Positions 5,514 to 6,264 of a DNA stretch of 6,264 nucleotides are shown here, in pieces. The stretch comes from Candidatus Omnitrophota bacterium. GTDB lineage: Bacteria; Omnitrophota; Omnitrophia; Omnitrophales; JACROU01. Made by a program: the position numbers and the translations under genes. The notes beneath the pieces are model-generated. The model was not told where the DNA came from and ran no database searches. It saw nothing but the letters and a program-made list of their open reading frames with translations. The stretch spans positions 1 through 6,264 of the forward strand of contig JACQQR010000224.1 in the NCBI GenBank assembly GCA_016206875.1. Direction: 5' to 3'. Each line of letters begins with the position of its first letter. Positions within the stretch are counted from its first letter, which is position 1.

Positions 5514-6085
5514 TAATGATGCACCACGATATCCAGCTTTATATCATGCACATCCACCGGCAGTTCTTCTACTAATTGAAAATCAAACGCCAGCCCTACT
5601 GTACTGGTTCTGGGGCTTAATTGGCATAAAAATTTGTCATAGTACCCCTTGCCTCGCCCTAACCGGTGATTGTTCCGGTCAAAGGCCAGACCCGGCACAA
5701 AAACAATATCCAGCTCGCGCGTAGGGAAAGGTGAGCTCCAGGACTCAGGCTCCATGATACCGTATTTTCCGGGTTTCATGCGGGTTGAATTTAATAATTC
5801 TGCCGCGATGATTTCATTTGTTTCCTCAAGAAGCACGGGAAGCAGGATTTGCTTTTTTTCCCGAAAGGCCAAAGCGAGAAGTTCTCGAGTGCCGACTTCT
5901 TCATCCAGCGCCATATAGAGCATCACCGTTTGGGCCTTTCTGAAAGCGGGCAAATCCAGAATCATCTCCGAGATGATCCGGCTTTTACGCTCGCGCTCTT
6001 CTTTCGGATGATGCCTAAGCCGCCGGCGAAACTCCGCGCGCAATAATTTTTTTTCTGCCTCAATGCGTGCTTTCATAATTCCCAT
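5513..6085 (-). CDS. ygfA: 5-formyltetrahydrofolate cyclo-ligase
   Basis: This enzyme (5,10-methenyl-THF synthetase; also called fau) converts 5-formyl-THF to 5,10-methenyl-THF with ATP, returning stored folate to one-carbon metabolism in the cytosol. The 190-residue product has the full family layout: a basic N-terminal helix (KKLLRAEFRRRL at 12-23), MALDEEVGT at 58-66, GKYGIMEP at 106-113, DIVFVPGLAFD at 126-136, the ATP-binding signature RLGRGKGYYDKFL at 141-153, and GLAFDFQ with PVDVHD at 164-181 near the C-terminus. Two starts are possible, ATG 6085 and ATG 6076. Neither has a convincing ribosome binding site, and the short GGGA before 6076 is too close. The gene follows the tRNA by 102 bp and ends on the heptamer array. 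The function is secure; the symbol is borrowed from E. coli. Confidence 0.95.
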   Translation of the reverse strand: MGIMKARIEAEKKLLRAEFRRRLRHHPKEERERKSRIISEMILDLPAFRKAQTVMLYMALDEEVGTRELLALAFREKKQILLPVLLEETNEIIAAELLNSTRMKPGKYGIMEPESWSSPFPTRELDIVFVPGLAFDRNNHRLGRGKGYYDKFLCQLSPRTSTVGLAFDFQLVEELPVDVHDIKLDIVVHH

Positions 6086-6094
6086 TTCAAAAGT

Positions 6095-6104
6095 TGGTGC
6101 GCCC
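6095..6104 (-). repeat. 10-base copy of the tRNA-Arg 3' end
   Basis: The minus strand reads GGGCGCACCA here, identical to the 3' end of the tRNA at 6188-6197, including the discriminator base and CCA. The two copies are 93 bp apart. This could be an att-like scar, a partial tRNA duplication or chance, since GCGCCCG is common in the GC-rich hairpins here. No integrase or other mobile gene is present. Confidence 0.45.
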
Positions 6105-6130
6105 GCCCCGCCTTTGGCGGGACTGCGGGC
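6101..6130. repeat. GC-rich hairpin between tRNA-Arg and the folate gene
   Basis: An inner stem CCCGCC/GGCGGG (6107-6112 with 6116-6121, 3-base loop) continues into an outer stem GCCCGC/GCGGGC (6101-6106 with 6125-6130), broken by a 3-base bulge. On the minus strand it is followed by GCACCAAC rather than a U-run, so it is not a standard terminator. The rest of 6086-6187 shows no gene and no promoter I would defend. Confidence 0.7.
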
Positions 6131-6187
6131 AATGTCTCCCGCGTGCTTTGTTCACGACCATATTACATTCATCTTGCCAATAAAATA

Positions 6188-6264
6188 TGGTGCGCCCGGG
6201 CCGATTCGAACGGCCGACATCCTCGTTAGGAGTGAGGTGCTCTATCCATCTGAGCTACGGGCGC
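6188..6264 (-). tRNA. tRNA-Arg(CCT), reads AGG codons
   Basis: The full 77-base cloverleaf folds by eye: acceptor GCGCCCG/CGGGCGC, D stem GCTC/GAGC with loop AGATGGATA, anticodon loop CTCCTAA with anticodon CCT at 6228-6230, a 5-base variable loop, T arm GGCCG-TTCGAAT-CGGCC, discriminator A and an encoded CCA. The A in the D loop before TA agrees with the arginine identity base A20. One oddity is an A-C mismatch closing the anticodon loop (positions 31-39). The gene starts on the last base of the window, so its promoter is out of view. It may share a transcript with the folate gene 102 bp downstream. Confidence 0.96.

Noticed and set aside
6158..6190. CCATATT/AATATGG inverted repeat as the tRNA terminator
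   Set aside because: It has a 7-bp stem, a 19-base loop and no U-run, and it uses the tRNA CCA end itself; it is probably chance.

Overview
The window is one strand of ordinary bacterial housekeeping genes. All of them lie on the minus strand and are read from the right edge to the left: tRNA-Arg(CCT) - 5-formyltetrahydrofolate cyclo-ligase - ymdB-type metallophosphoesterase - xseA - xseB - ispA - dxs. The plus strand carries no gene I can support. The dxs gene runs off the left edge, and the tRNA starts on the last base of the window.

The linkage xseA-xseB-ispA-dxs is a well-known arrangement (the Bacillus subtilis yqiB-yqiC-yqiD-dxs order). IspA is a bacterial type with the long first Asp-rich motif. 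GC is roughly balanced, and there are dispersed palindromes with TGTCA...TGACA ends in the spacers. Together these suggest an uncultured Gram-negative-like lineage of the kind recovered as metagenome bins; Omnitrophota or a relative is my guess. This taxonomic call is inference from gene order and repeat style, and the confidence is low.

Layout from right to left: 6188-6264 tRNA-Arg; 6086-6187 a spacer with a GC-rich hairpin and a 10-base copy of the tRNA 3' end; 5513-6085 the folate enzyme; 5405-5512 a spacer filled by heptamer repeats in two opposed blocks; 4619-5404 ymdB; 4588-4618 a short spacer that is mostly a perfect 22-bp palindrome; 3313-4587 xseA; 3244-3312 a spacer with two overlapping hairpins; 2917-3243 xseB, which overlaps ispA by 4 bases; 2099-2920 ispA; 1901-2098 a spacer with a 113-bp compound palindromic element and a small tandem repeat; 1-1900 dxs.

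Functionally, dxs makes DXP, the first intermediate of the MEP pathway. IspA condenses the resulting C5 units to farnesyl diphosphate. XseA and XseB are the two subunits of exonuclease VII. YmdB is a cyclic-nucleotide or phosphodiester hydrolase. The folate enzyme recycles 5-formyl-THF. These are separate cell jobs that share a transcript rather than a single pathway.

I found no defence system, mobile gene, CRISPR array or unknown protein. What is unusual is the spacers: every gene junction except the xseB/ispA overlap holds an inverted repeat, each of a different design, and most of them begin on or within about a dozen bases of the upstream gene's stop codon.
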